DNA from: Candidatus Nanopelagicales bacterium | GTDB taxonomy: Bacteria; Actinomycetota; Actinomycetes; S36-B12; UBA5976 | Assembly: GCA_021742025.1 (NCBI GenBank) | Contig: JAIOWT010000013.1 | Span: 1-17,892, forward strand | Direction: 5' to 3' | DNA length: 17,892 nt | Shown here: piece by piece, positions 1 to 7,443 of the stretch | Position numbering within the stretch: position 1 is the stretch's first letter | Layout of the letters: the number at the start of each line of letters is the position of its first letter | Made by a program: the position numbers and the translations under genes | The notes under the pieces: generated by a model | What the model saw: the letters and a program-made list of their open reading frames with translations, nothing else | The model's database searches: none | What the model was told of the DNA's origin: nothing

Positions 1-185
1 TTCCTGGCGCTGACCTATCTGATGAATCAATCACGGTCATGGTTATTCCAAAGCAGGCGGACGAATTTACCTGCTCCCGCTGCTTCTTAGTGCACCATCG
101 CAGCACCTTGGCCAAAGAAGTTAAAGGCCAGCCAGTTTGCAGCGAGTGCGCTTATGCAGTCTTGATTGGCTTTTGCTGCGCTTAA
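1..185 (+). CDS. DUF4193 family protein, 3' end only
   Basis: Codons are read from base 3 and the TAA stop is at 183-185; the 5' part lies before the window. The visible 60 residues begin PGADLSDESITVMVIPKQADEFTCSRC (shown here only to identify the family by its PGADLS and ADEFTC blocks) and carry two Cys pairs, CSRC and CSEC, which look like a small metal-binding knuckle. Both blocks match DUF4193, a short actinobacterial protein of about 100 residues with unknown role. From memory, family members normally end right after the second Cys pair (C-x-x-C-A or C-A-A). This one continues for ten more residues, AYAVLIGFCCA, because of a tandem duplication described separately at 147-207. The gene converges on the DUF3093 gene, with stops 10 nt apart. 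The family call is firm; function is unknown. Confidence 0.85.
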   Translation, partial: PGADLSDESITVMVIPKQADEFTCSRCFLVHHRSTLAKEVKGQPVCSECAYAVLIGFCCA

Positions 186-207
186 GCAGTCCGAATTAGC
201 TTTTTGC
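147..207. repeat. 30-bp imperfect tandem duplication over the DUF4193 stop
   Basis: Unit 1 is 147-176 and unit 2 is 177-207. Both start TGCGCTTA, contain GCAGTC or GCAGTCC, and end in GC followed by four or five T and GC. About 25 of 30 positions agree, plus one inserted T. The codon TAT at 153-155 of unit 1 lines up with the TAA stop at 183-185 of unit 2. The DUF3093 stop (TAA on the minus strand, 196-198) lies in unit 2. Confidence 0.8.
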
Positions 208-696
208 ACTCGCTAGCGCGGCTAGTAGTAAATCTGGATTCCGAGTTGAAACTTGCCAATATGGATGTGGATCCGTTGCGTCAGATACTTCAATGATTAC
301 CGTTGCTTTGATACCGCCACGCAATTGAAAGTGTGCATTTGAATTTGCATCAGTAGATCTAGCTCGTCGCGATTGTTCAGCGTCTAGTTTTTGAACTTGC
401 CCAACGTATTGCAATGGCAGGCGAGCGCGACCAGCGCGGAAATTCAACTCATCAATTTGAATCAGTGGAGTATTGACCACAATTCCGGCAGTGACCGCAA
501 TTGTTGTAACAAGTGCAACTACAAATCCCAATTCCTTGCCGTAGGCCTGGGCATAAGCGATTCCAAGCGAAGACGTCATTATGAATGCAAACACCCACAT
601 GCCAATGGATGGCCAAAGCCGTTCTTGGTAAACCGGATTCTTTCCGTCGACACCCTCGGTAGTCATTTGATAACTCACTTTGCGGTTACGGGTCAC
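196..696 (-). CDS. DUF3093 domain membrane protein
   Basis: A 166-residue protein with a short basic N-terminus, the ERLWPS motif near residue 26 typical of DUF3093, two hydrophobic segments (about 29-46 and 55-76) that should form a membrane hairpin, and a soluble C-terminal part with a YWQVSTRNP block. DUF3093 is a conserved actinobacterial family of unknown function, usually found beside DUF4193 and dut, as here. The start used is GTG at 694-696. An in-frame ATG at 664-666 (11th codon) with a weak AAGTGAG upstream is an alternative and leaves the family domain intact. The gene is divergent from the thioesterase gene, across 41 bp. The family call is firm, the start is uncertain, and the role is unknown. 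Confidence 0.85.
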   Translation of the reverse strand: MTRNRKVSYQMTTEGVDGKNPVYQERLWPSIGMWVFAFIMTSSLGIAYAQAYGKELGFVVALVTTIAVTAGIVVNTPLIQIDELNFRAGRARLPLQYVGQVQKLDAEQSRRARSTDANSNAHFQLRGGIKATVIIEVSDATDPHPYWQVSTRNPDLLLAALASAKS

Positions 697-724
697 TGCT
701 TCAAAAACAACTTAAAAGAAACGA

Positions 725-730
725 TACTCT
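725..730 (+). promoter_or_regulatory. Putative -10 box of the thioesterase-dut-DUF3710 run
   Basis: TACTCT is followed by 7 nt and then the ATG at 738. There is no Shine-Dalgarno sequence, so the transcript probably starts at or next to the A of the start codon (leaderless). No clear -35 is seen. Confidence 0.5.
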
Positions 731-737
731 AAAGAAC

Positions 738-1331
738 ATGGAACGAATTGGTCGAGAAATTCACCCGCTGAGTATTCCAAGTGATGCGAAAGTCCCGCAG
801 CGTCACGCCGATGCCCCAAAACCAGGTGAAGTAATCGCTAGCCATTACAAGAACTGTTTCGGCTGTGGCATTGATCACCCAACCGGACTTCACATCCAAA
901 TTGAAGCCGGTGATGGGATGACTACGCGTGCAGTATTTGAAGTTACTGAACATCACCAAGGTGCGCCAGGTATTGCTCACGGTGGAATCTTGTCCTTGGC
1001 TTTTGACGAATCACTTGGCGCAACTAATTGGTTGATTCGTGCGCCTGCCGTAACCGCCCATCTTGAAGTTTCATACAGGTTGCCAGTACCAGTTGGAACC
1101 CGGGTTTACATTCAAGCCACCATGCAAGCGATCAGTGGCCGCAAGATTTGGTCAACAGCTGAGGGAAGATTGAACTCCCCGGATGGACCGCTTGCTGTTG
1201 AGGCAGGCTCGCTTTACATGCAAGTGCCAATTGACCACTTCCTTAAGCACGGGCGTAAACAAGATCTTGCGAATGCGGCAAACGATGCAAATGCTTTGAA
1301 TTATGTAAAGAAGTTAGACATTGCGCCATGA
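738..1331 (+). CDS. PaaI-type hotdog-fold thioesterase
   Basis: A 197-residue protein with a hotdog-fold acyl-CoA thioesterase core at about 38-170. The visible signature is CFGCG (40-44), the GIAHGGILSLAFDESLG segment (78-94) with the HGG turn and the downstream Asp90 that usually acts in catalysis, then beta strands rich in valine. This class hydrolyses acyl- or aryl-CoA thioesters in the cytoplasm; the substrate cannot be told from sequence. The paired cysteines near residue 40 occur in the 4HBT/PaaI subgroup common in Actinobacteria. It is first in a tight run with dut and DUF3710, overlapping dut by 4 nt (ATGA). The start at 738 follows a -10-like box without a ribosome site. Family membership is sure, and the exact reaction is not known. 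Confidence 0.85.
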   Translation: MERIGREIHPLSIPSDAKVPQRHADAPKPGEVIASHYKNCFGCGIDHPTGLHIQIEAGDGMTTRAVFEVTEHHQGAPGIAHGGILSLAFDESLGATNWLIRAPAVTAHLEVSYRLPVPVGTRVYIQATMQAISGRKIWSTAEGRLNSPDGPLAVEAGSLYMQVPIDHFLKHGRKQDLANAANDANALNYVKKLDIAP

Positions 1332-1774
1332 GTAAAGTCAACATCGAATTCAAATTGCTGCATGAATTAGCGCAGGCACCAAAGTATGCACATGACGGTG
1401 ACGCTGGCGCAGACTTAGTGTGTATCGAAGATGTCACACTTGGACCGGGTGAGCGCTCGTTAGTTTCAACTGGTGTGGCGATTGCGCTACCAGCTGGTTA
1501 TGTCGGGTTAGTGCATCCGAGATCGGGTCTAGCAACTAAACACGGAATTGGAATTGTTAACACACCAGGCACAATTGATTCTGGATATCGGGGGGAACTA
1601 AAAATCTGTCTGATCAATTTGGATCCAAGTCAAACCGTTAACTTGCCAGCAGGTAGTCGCATCGCACAGCTAGTGATACAAGAGGTTACGTCCGCGCAAT
1701 TCATACAAGTGCAGGATCTTGGTGAGACTGAACGAAACGACAAAGGCTTCGGCTCAACAGGTGTTTCATCGTGA
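1328..1774 (+). CDS. dut: Deoxyuridine 5'-triphosphate nucleotidohydrolase (dUTPase)
   Basis: Hydrolyses dUTP to dUMP and pyrophosphate, keeping uracil out of DNA and supplying dUMP for thymidylate synthesis. All five motifs of the trimeric dUTPase family are present in its 148 residues: AHDGDAGADL (21-30), PRSGLA (64-69), GTIDSGYRGEL (81-91) with catalytic Asp84, RIAQLVI (111-117), and the C-terminal arm ERNDKGFGSTG (135-145), whose Phe stacks on the uracil. Length is normal. Its ATG overlaps the thioesterase stop (ATGA), and its end overlaps the DUF3710 GTG start (GTGA), so the three are probably translated together. The placement beside DUF3093 and DUF3710 is the usual actinobacterial context. 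Confidence 0.97.
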   Translation: MSKVNIEFKLLHELAQAPKYAHDGDAGADLVCIEDVTLGPGERSLVSTGVAIALPAGYVGLVHPRSGLATKHGIGIVNTPGTIDSGYRGELKICLINLDPSQTVNLPAGSRIAQLVIQEVTSAQFIQVQDLGETERNDKGFGSTGVSS

Positions 1775-2394
1775 CTGAAGGACCACTAGATTTCAGCAAC
1801 GAAATGGACACCAGCGCCATGCTTGATCTTGGTTCGTTGTTCTTGCCAAACATTCCTGGCCTTGAAGTTCATTTAGATCTGGATCCCAGATCTGGCATTG
1901 GCAAATCTGTTTCGCTACACCTCGACATGACAATTGCTGAAGTTCAGGTTTTTGCTGCTGCAGCAAATGAGGATGCGTGGGCAAGTATGCGAGATGCAAT
2001 CGTTTCAGGTTTGCGCGAGCAGAAAGTCGATTGCAATTTGGAACTAGGCAGATTTGGGCCAGAGATTCATGCCGTGATGCCGACAGTTGACCTTGATGGA
2101 AACGCCCATGTGCAACCAGTTAGATTCTTGGGAGCTAGAGGTTCCCGTTGGTTAGTTCGCGTGGTTATAAGCGGAGACGGAGCTTTACCTCACACCGTTC
2201 AAAACTCAAAAGGTTTACCCGATATTGATGAAGTAATTGCAAGATTGGTAGTCAATCGTGGAGATTCTCCGTTGCCGCCAGGGGAAAGACTCGCATTGCG
2301 CAGCCCCAGTGCTCCCGCTGAAAAGCCGACAACATCTAATGACGGCAAATCAGGCGGCAATTTTGATTTTGGAAGTTTTCACATACGGCTTTAA
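1771..2394 (+). CDS. DUF3710 family protein
   Basis: A 207-residue soluble protein of the actinobacterial DUF3710 family, identified by the pattern of a short acidic N-terminus, a beta-rich core including VQVFAAAAN and the REQ block near 50-90, the FLGARGSRWLVRVVISG segment (about 118-134), and a hydrophilic C-terminal tail. Family members are usually found directly after dut, as here, but have no established activity. The GTG start lies in the overlap GTGA with dut, and AGGTG about 8 nt upstream may serve as a ribosome site. The last 35 residues (PSAPAEKPTTSNDGKSGG and onward) are low-complexity and probably disordered. The family call is good and the function is unknown. Confidence 0.85.
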   Translation: MTEGPLDFSNEMDTSAMLDLGSLFLPNIPGLEVHLDLDPRSGIGKSVSLHLDMTIAEVQVFAAAANEDAWASMRDAIVSGLREQKVDCNLELGRFGPEIHAVMPTVDLDGNAHVQPVRFLGARGSRWLVRVVISGDGALPHTVQNSKGLPDIDEVIARLVVNRGDSPLPPGERLALRSPSAPAEKPTTSNDGKSGGNFDFGSFHIRL

Positions 2395-2426
2395 GTGTGG
2401 ATGAAAAACATTAGAAGTTAACTGGA

Positions 2427-2432
2427 TACGCT
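2427..2432 (+). promoter_or_regulatory. Putative -10 box before the DUF3159 gene
   Basis: TACGCT is followed by 6 nt and then GTG at 2439, with no ribosome site, so the message may be leaderless. No good -35 is seen. Confidence 0.45.
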
Positions 2433-2438
2433 ATTAAC

Positions 2439-3104
2439 GTGAGTAACCCTGAGTTAGATCCCAATGACGAGGACATCGTTTCTGAAATCAAGGACGATAC
2501 TGAACTTCTCGCGTCAGCCCTAGGTGGCTGGGCTGGTGTGCTCGACTCAGGATTACCTTTCGTAGTTTTCACCGTTGCATACTTGGTTACCGATCGGGAC
2601 CTTGAAACTACGCTTTATGCCTCCGTCGGAACGGCAGCTGTACTGGCACTGTTTCGATTATTGCGTCGGCAATCTTTAGTTCAGGTATTTTCGGGCTTGA
2701 TAGGTATCGCGATCGCAGCATTTTTGGCGCAACGAACTGGAAATGCTGAGAATTTCTTTTTGCCAGGAATTATCACCAACGCGGTATACGCAGGCGCTTG
2801 CTTGATAAGTATTGCGATCCATAAACCGTTAATGGGATATGTCATTCAAGCGTTGCGCGGACGGGACATGTCTTGGGTTAAGGACCACGAAGCCCATCGC
2901 TTGTTCAGCACGATCACATGGCTATGGGCCCTGATTTTTGGAATTCGAGTCGTACTCATGTTCCCGCTATATCTAATGGGTCAAACAGCTGCGCTTGGTA
3001 CGTTAAAACTTTTGCTCGGTTACCCACTTTTTGCGCTAGGTATTTTTGTAACGTTCAGATTGCTGGCAAAGGCAAAGAAGGACGCTGAATCCAGCAATGT
3101 CTGA
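2439..3104 (+). CDS. DUF3159 family integral membrane protein
   Basis: A 221-residue protein with an acidic cytoplasmic N-terminus (1-30) and about six hydrophobic segments, near 36-53, 59-73, 83-98, 108-127, 158-180 and 187-209. The GGWAGVLDSGLP start of the first membrane segment and the HKPLMGY block in the middle are typical of DUF3159, a conserved actinobacterial membrane family without known function. The C-terminus is charged and short. It overlaps the following RNA methyltransferase by 8 nt, so the pair should be co-transcribed. In many relatives TrkA-type genes lie between these two genes; here they are absent. Translation begins at GTG 2439, chosen because it fits the family N-terminus and follows a -10-like box. 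Confidence 0.85.
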   Translation: MSNPELDPNDEDIVSEIKDDTELLASALGGWAGVLDSGLPFVVFTVAYLVTDRDLETTLYASVGTAAVLALFRLLRRQSLVQVFSGLIGIAIAAFLAQRTGNAENFFLPGIITNAVYAGACLISIAIHKPLMGYVIQALRGRDMSWVKDHEAHRLFSTITWLWALIFGIRVVLMFPLYLMGQTAALGTLKLLLGYPLFALGIFVTFRLLAKAKKDAESSNV

Positions 3105-4287
3105 TCCTGAAGTAGTAAAGATCGGCGACGTCGTTGAATTACTAATCGACAAAGTGGCAAATGGCGGTTTCTGTATCGCTAGATACAACGGACAAGTTGT
3201 ATTTGTTCGTCACGGAATTCCCGGCGAAACAGTGAAGGCCGAGATTACGGACATTAGCAAGAAGTTCCTGCGAGCGGATGTCGTTTCGGTTATTGATGGC
3301 AGCGAGCACCGCGTCATTGCGCCTTGCACCTACGCGGGAGCTTGTGGTGGCTGTGATTGGCAACATGTCAGCCTCGCACATCAGCGCAGCCTGAAAAGCG
3401 AAGTAGTTCGCGAGCAGCTGTCACATCTGGGCGGCATTACGCATGTCAACGGCAAACCAATTGCGGACTTTGAAGTGATTGCACTTAGCCCAAACGAAGA
3501 TGGTTTGCGCTGGCGAACTCGTAATAGGTACGCCCGCATTGGCGATGTTTCCATCGGCATGAAGATGCCGCGCTCGCACACCGTAATTGAAATTGATGAT
3601 TGCTTAATTGCAGTGGAAGGTTCAGTTGCGCTGGCCCAGGAAAAAGTTCACATCGGCCGTGGAGACATAAGCACTGCACAAAGTTCTACCGGACAACATG
3701 TGGTCGTTGATCAACGCGGCGGCCCTTGGCTGGATGAAACCGTAGGTGAACGAAACTGGCGAATCCATGCCGGATCTTTTTGGCAAGTGCATAAAGACGC
3801 ACCAAAAGTTTTCGTAGACACAGTTCGGCGCTTTGCAAGTTTAAAGCCAGGCGAGAAGGCACTAGATCTTTATGCTGGCGCAGGTTTATTTGCAGCCAGC
3901 ATTGCTGCGGACGTAACCGAAAAGGGTGAAGTAGTAGCAGTTGAATCTGTCATTGATTCGATGCGCGATGCGCGCCGATCATGCAGTGACTTACCGCAAA
4001 TGGATTTGATAACTGCTGATGTTTCAAAGTGGATTACCCAAATTGATGAAGACTTTGCAGTAGTTATCTTGGACCCACCAAGGGCTGGGGCGGGGCTAGA
4101 AGTTATTACCGAGTTGGATCGAATTACGCAGCGCGCAATCATTTATGTCGCTTGCGAACCGAGCGCCCTTGGTCGAGATGCCAAATACTTGGCGGATGCG
4201 GGTTGGTCCATGACGCAATTAGTAGGACTAGATGCATTCCCCATGACCGGTCATGTCGAGTGCATTTCCCTATTCGAACGGTTTTAG
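3097..4287 (+). CDS. TRAM-domain class I SAM-dependent RNA methyltransferase (TrmA/RumA family)
   Basis: A 396-residue enzyme that should place a methyl group on carbon 5 of a uridine in rRNA or tRNA. An N-terminal TRAM RNA-binding domain covers about 8-65. Cys77, Cys83, Cys86 and Cys169 fit the CX5CX2C...C pattern that holds a 4Fe-4S cluster in RumA (RlmD). The SAM-binding motif is LDLYAGAGLFA (257-267), LDPPRAG is at 325-331, and the catalytic Cys353 lies in VACEPS, with Glu388 in HVE as the expected base. Actinobacterial members of this clade are often annotated only as TRAM methyltransferases, and whether the target is 23S rRNA or tRNA cannot be settled here. It follows DUF3159 with an 8-nt overlap. 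GAAGGA lies about 13 nt before the ATG. Confidence 0.93.
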   Translation: MSDPEVVKIGDVVELLIDKVANGGFCIARYNGQVVFVRHGIPGETVKAEITDISKKFLRADVVSVIDGSEHRVIAPCTYAGACGGCDWQHVSLAHQRSLKSEVVREQLSHLGGITHVNGKPIADFEVIALSPNEDGLRWRTRNRYARIGDVSIGMKMPRSHTVIEIDDCLIAVEGSVALAQEKVHIGRGDISTAQSSTGQHVVVDQRGGPWLDETVGERNWRIHAGSFWQVHKDAPKVFVDTVRRFASLKPGEKALDLYAGAGLFAASIAADVTEKGEVVAVESVIDSMRDARRSCSDLPQMDLITADVSKWITQIDEDFAVVILDPPRAGAGLEVITELDRITQRAIIYVACEPSALGRDAKYLADAGWSMTQLVGLDAFPMTGHVECISLFERF

Positions 4288-4294
4288 CCACCAA

Positions 4295-4324
4295 CTGAAG
4301 AATTCCAAGTTCTTGGCGTAGAAT
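4295..4324 (+). promoter_or_regulatory. acnA promoter (-35/-10)
   Basis: TAGAAT at 4319-4324 is a good -10, and CTGAAG at 4295-4300 is a weak -35 with an 18-bp spacer. The predicted transcript start is about 4331, inside the palindrome at 4326-4343. The spacer also contains a small inverted repeat, CCAAG-TT-CTTGG (4305-4316). Confidence 0.6.
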
Positions 4325-4325
4325 C

Positions 4326-4343
4326 TATCTTGACATCAAGATA
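4326..4343 (+). promoter_or_regulatory. Perfect 18-bp palindromic operator upstream of acnA
   Basis: TATCTTGA-CA-TCAAGATA has perfect 8-bp half-sites around a 2-bp centre and begins 1 bp after the -10. It would cover the transcription start, a repressor position. Shape and half-site length resemble sites of MarR-family regulators. In Streptomyces coelicolor the MarR-family (UrtR-type) regulator TamR is known to act on the aconitase gene, so a TamR-like repressor is a reasonable guess. No regulator gene is in the window. Confidence 0.65.
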
Positions 4344-4357
4344 CTTTTAGGAGCTCC

Positions 4358-7021
4358 GTGAGTAGCCTCAATTCATTCCAGGCCCAATCTGAACTAGTCG
4401 TCGATGGGCAGTCTTTTACGATTTATCGTCTTGATGTAATGCCAGGCAGTGAACGTCTGCCATTTACTCACAAAGTACTTCTAGAAAATCTGCTACGCAC
4501 CGAAGATGGTGCGAATGTAACTGCGGCTCAAATTCAAATTTTGGCGAATTGGGATGCTCAAGCCGAACCAACTGATGAAATTCAATTCACGCCTGCCCGC
4601 GTAATCATGCAGGACTTTACCGGCGTGCCCTGTGTTGTTGACTTAGCAACTATGCGTGAGGCATTCACTGCATTAGGTGGCGACCCAAGTCGCATCAATC
4701 CACTGGCTCCCGCAGAACTCGTTATCGATCACTCGGTTATTGCAGACTTCTTCGGCGATAACGCGGCTGCAGACAAAAACGTAGAGCTTGAATACCAGCG
4801 CAATGGTGAGCGCTACAAGTTCTTGCGCTGGGGTCAGGATGCATTTGATGACTTCAAGGTTGTGCCACCTGGCACTGGCATTGTTCATCAAGTAAACATC
4901 GAGGCACTTGCGCGTGTCGTTATGGTTCGCAACGGTATGGCATATCCAGATAGTTGCGTTGGTACTGATTCACACACCACCATGGTTAACGGACTTGGGG
5001 TATTGGGTTGGGGAGTTGGCGGTATTGAAGCCGAAGCAGCAATGCTTGGTCAGCCAGTGTCGATGTTGATTCCGCGCGTAGTTGGTTTCAAATTGTTCGG
5101 CCAAATGCAGCCAGGAACTACTGCCACTGATTTAGTTCTCACCATTACTGAAATGCTTCGTAAGCACGGAGTTGTGGGTAAGTTTGTCGAATTCTATGGT
5201 GAGGGTGTCACATCAGTTTCACTTGCAAACCGAGCAACGATCGGAAACATGAGTCCGGAGTATGGCTCAACTGCAGCGATCTTCCCGATTGATGAAGAAA
5301 CTTTGAACTACATGCGATTAACTGGACGACCAGAATCACAACTCGCTTTAGTTAAGGCCTATGCCCAAGTTCAAGGACTCTGGCACAACCCAGCAATTGA
5401 GCCGGTTTACTCGGAGTACATCGAGCTTGATTTAGGGACCGTCAAGCCATCTATTGCGGGACCTAAGCGCCCACAAGATCGCGTTGAACTTTCAAATGCG
5501 GGACCAGCGTTTGAAACTGCAGTTCAGACTTACACCCAAGATCGCAGCAAGACTGGGCATGTTTCGCTTAATGGTGAAGACTTCGATGTTGCCCACGGCT
5601 CTGTTGTAATCGCGGCAATCACATCTTGCACTAACACATCTAATCCTTCTGTAATGATGGCTGCTGGTTTGTTGGCCAAGAAGGCTGTTGAAAAGGGATT
5701 AACTCGAAAGCCTTGGGTTAAAACCACATTGGCTCCGGGTTCCCAAGTTGTGACTGATTACTACAACAAGTCAGGTCTAACAAAGTACTTAGACGCACTT
5801 GGATTCAATTTGGTTGGCTATGGCTGCACAACTTGTATCGGTAACTCCGGACCTGTTGCCCCAGAAATTAGCACAGCGATTCAGGACAATGATTTGGCAG
5901 CAGTTGCGGTGCTTTCGGGTAATCGCAACTTTGAAGGCAGAATCAATCCTGACGTCAAGATGAATTACCTAGCATCACCTCCTTTGGTAGTCGCATATGC
6001 AATAGCTGGAACTATGGCGATTGATTTGCAGAACGATTCATTGGGAGATGATTCAAATGGCAATCCGGTCTACTTGAAAGATATCTGGCCAAGTGCGCAG
6101 GAAGTATCGGCAGTTATTGACTCCTCAATCGATGCCGACATGTTCACTTCTCGTTACAAAGATGTTTTTGCAGGCGACGCTCGTTGGCAGAATCTCGATA
6201 CTCCAACTGGAGCTACTTTTGATTGGGATGAGAAGAGCACTTATGTGCGTCGACCACCATATTTTGAAAACATGCCAGTTGAACCGGTCCCAGTTACCGA
6301 TGTGAAGGGTGCACGCGTACTCGCAAAACTAGGGGACTCGGTAACTACCGATCACATTTCCCCAGCTGGATCGATTCGCGAGGATAGCCCGGCTGGAAAG
6401 TATCTTAAGGAAAATGGAGTGGCTAAAGCTGACTTCAACTCTTATGGCTCTCGACGTGGAAACCACGAAGTTATGATCCGTGGCACGTTCGCGAACATTC
6501 GTTTACGCAACCAATTGCTAGAAGATGTCGAAGGCGGTTTCACTAGAGACTTCACAGTTGAAGGTGCGCCACAAACTTCAATCTACGAAGCATCAGTAAA
6601 CGCTGCGTTGAAGAACATTCCGATGCTCATTCTGGCCGGTAAAGAATATGGTTCCGGATCTTCCCGAGATTGGGCGGCAAAGGGAACTGCGCTACTCGGA
6701 GTTCGAGTTGTTATCGCGGAATCCTACGAACGGATTCACCGCTCAAACTTGATTGGCATGGGTGTATTGCCGCTGCAGTACCCAGCAGGTCAGACGGCAG
6801 ATTCGCTAGGACTAATTGGAACAGAAACATTTGATGTGTCAGGAATTGTGGAGTTAAACGCGGGCAAGATACCAAGCACAGTTACAGTGTCGGCAACTTC
6901 AATTGATGGTTCGGTTAAGACCTTTGAAGCAGTTGTTCGCATTGATACTCCGGGTGAAGCTGATTACTTCCGCCACGGCGGCATCTTGCAGTACGTACTT
7001 CGCTCACTTGCCAAGGCATGA
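4358..7021 (+). CDS. acnA: Aconitate hydratase A (aconitase)
   Basis: Interconverts citrate and isocitrate by way of cis-aconitate in the TCA cycle, in the cytoplasm. The 887-residue length and the order of domains match the AcnA/IRP1 type. The three 4Fe-4S ligands are Cys424 ([11 protein letters not shown]), Cys490 and Cys493 ([11 protein letters not shown]). Upstream are the [27 protein letters not shown] substrate segment near 197-220 (split here: [10 protein letters not shown] and [10 protein letters not shown]). The swivel domain has [15 protein letters not shown] and [13 protein letters not shown] with the active-site Ser and Arg. Start GTG 4358 is preceded by AGGAG at 4349-4353, spaced 4 nt. 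It has its own promoter and an 18-bp palindrome, so it is likely regulated by a repressor. It overlaps the next gene by 4 nt (ATGA). Confidence 0.97.
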   Translation: MSSLNSFQAQSELVVDGQSFTIYRLDVMPGSERLPFTHKVLLENLLRTEDGANVTAAQIQILANWDAQAEPTDEIQFTPARVIMQDFTGVPCVVDLATMREAFTALGGDPSRINPLAPAELVIDHSVIADFFGDNAAADKNVELEYQRNGERYKFLRWGQDAFDDFKVVPPGTGIVHQVNIEALARVVMVRNGMAYPDSCVGTDSHTTMVNGLGVLGWGVGGIEAEAAMLGQPVSMLIPRVVGFKLFGQMQPGTTATDLVLTITEMLRKHGVVGKFVEFYGEGVTSVSLANRATIGNMSPEYGSTAAIFPIDEETLNYMRLTGRPESQLALVKAYAQVQGLWHNPAIEPVYSEYIELDLGTVKPSIAGPKRPQDRVELSNAGPAFETAVQTYTQDRSKTGHVSLNGEDFDVAHGSVVIAAITSCTNTSNPSVMMAAGLLAKKAVEKGLTRKPWVKTTLAPGSQVVTDYYNKSGLTKYLDALGFNLVGYGCTTCIGNSGPVAPEISTAIQDNDLAAVAVLSGNRNFEGRINPDVKMNYLASPPLVVAYAIAGTMAIDLQNDSLGDDSNGNPVYLKDIWPSAQEVSAVIDSSIDADMFTSRYKDVFAGDARWQNLDTPTGATFDWDEKSTYVRRPPYFENMPVEPVPVTDVKGARVLAKLGDSVTTDHISPAGSIREDSPAGKYLKENGVAKADFNSYGSRRGNHEVMIRGTFANIRLRNQLLEDVEGGFTRDFTVEGAPQTSIYEASVNAALKNIPMLILAGKEYGSGSSRDWAAKGTALLGVRVVIAESYERIHRSNLIGMGVLPLQYPAGQTADSLGLIGTETFDVSGIVELNAGKIPSTVTVSATSIDGSVKTFEAVVRIDTPGEADYFRHGGILQYVLRSLAKA

Positions 7022-7362
7022 GTAGTTGGCCAACTGATCTGATCCCAGCTGGGGCACCTGGCTGGGAAATCAAAGCAAGTGCATGGTTACTCGATCGATG
7101 CCCATCTGAATTTCGCACGTATGAGATATTTCGATCGCATCCAGCCGCGCTTGGCTACGTCGCAAAGTATCAACTCGAGCATCAAGTGGAAGCAATTAGG
7201 GATGCCTATCGAAGCGCAAGAACTACGACAAACTTGGCTCCCCAAGTTTTGACCGAGTTGCTTTCCACTTTGGAGCACGAAGGTGCGCGCTTGGCGCTAG
7301 AACTCAGCAGCGCCATGGCAGTCATTGAAGCCTTGAACTCGAGCAAAACCGCAAATCCATAG
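7018..7362 (+). CDS. Small hypothetical protein coupled to acnA
   Basis: A 114-residue soluble protein that I do not recognise as a named family, although similar short genes beside acnA or dxs seem familiar from other actinobacteria. It starts with [30 protein letters not shown], of which PAGAPGWE and WLLDRCP are the most distinctive parts, followed by predicted helices: residues 45-70 ([20 protein letters not shown]) and 76-108, containing [12 protein letters not shown]. No signal peptide, membrane segment or metal motif is seen. The ATG overlaps the acnA stop (ATGA), so its translation is tied to aconitase. It is a real gene by position, frame and codon use, which resembles that of its neighbours. 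Function is unknown; a role linked to aconitase is only inference from the coupling. Confidence 0.75.
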   Translation: MSSWPTDLIPAGAPGWEIKASAWLLDRCPSEFRTYEIFRSHPAALGYVAKYQLEHQVEAIRDAYRSARTTTNLAPQVLTELLSTLEHEGARLALELSSAMAVIEALNSSKTANP

Positions 7363-7391
7363 GGATTTCGAACTCTGGCGTCAGGCGCAAA

Positions 7392-7417
7392 GTCCCATAT
7401 CTCATTAGACTTGGGAC
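7392..7417 (+). promoter_or_regulatory. dxs promoter -10 inside an inverted repeat
   Basis: TAGACT at 7406-7411 is a good -10 (the same hexamer precedes thrS). The arms GTCCCA (7392-7397) and TGGGAC (7412-7417) flank it with a 14-nt gap, which could be an operator or a weak hairpin. No clear -35 is seen. AGGGG at 7433-7437 serves as the ribosome site for GTG 7444. Confidence 0.45.
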
Positions 7418-7443
7418 ACTTACTAGATGGTTAGGGGCGGACT

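Noticed and set aside
391..732. 113-residue plus-strand open frame antisense to DUF3093
   Set aside because: No recognisable family. It lies wholly opposite a well-supported gene and runs to the far start region, so it reads as a shadow of the DUF3093 coding sequence.
1875..1895. AGATCTGG as an inverted and direct repeat (1875-1882, 1886-1893, 1888-1895)
   Set aside because: It lies inside the DUF3710 gene, encodes part of LDLDPRSG, and arises because AGATCT is self-complementary. No regulatory role is supported.
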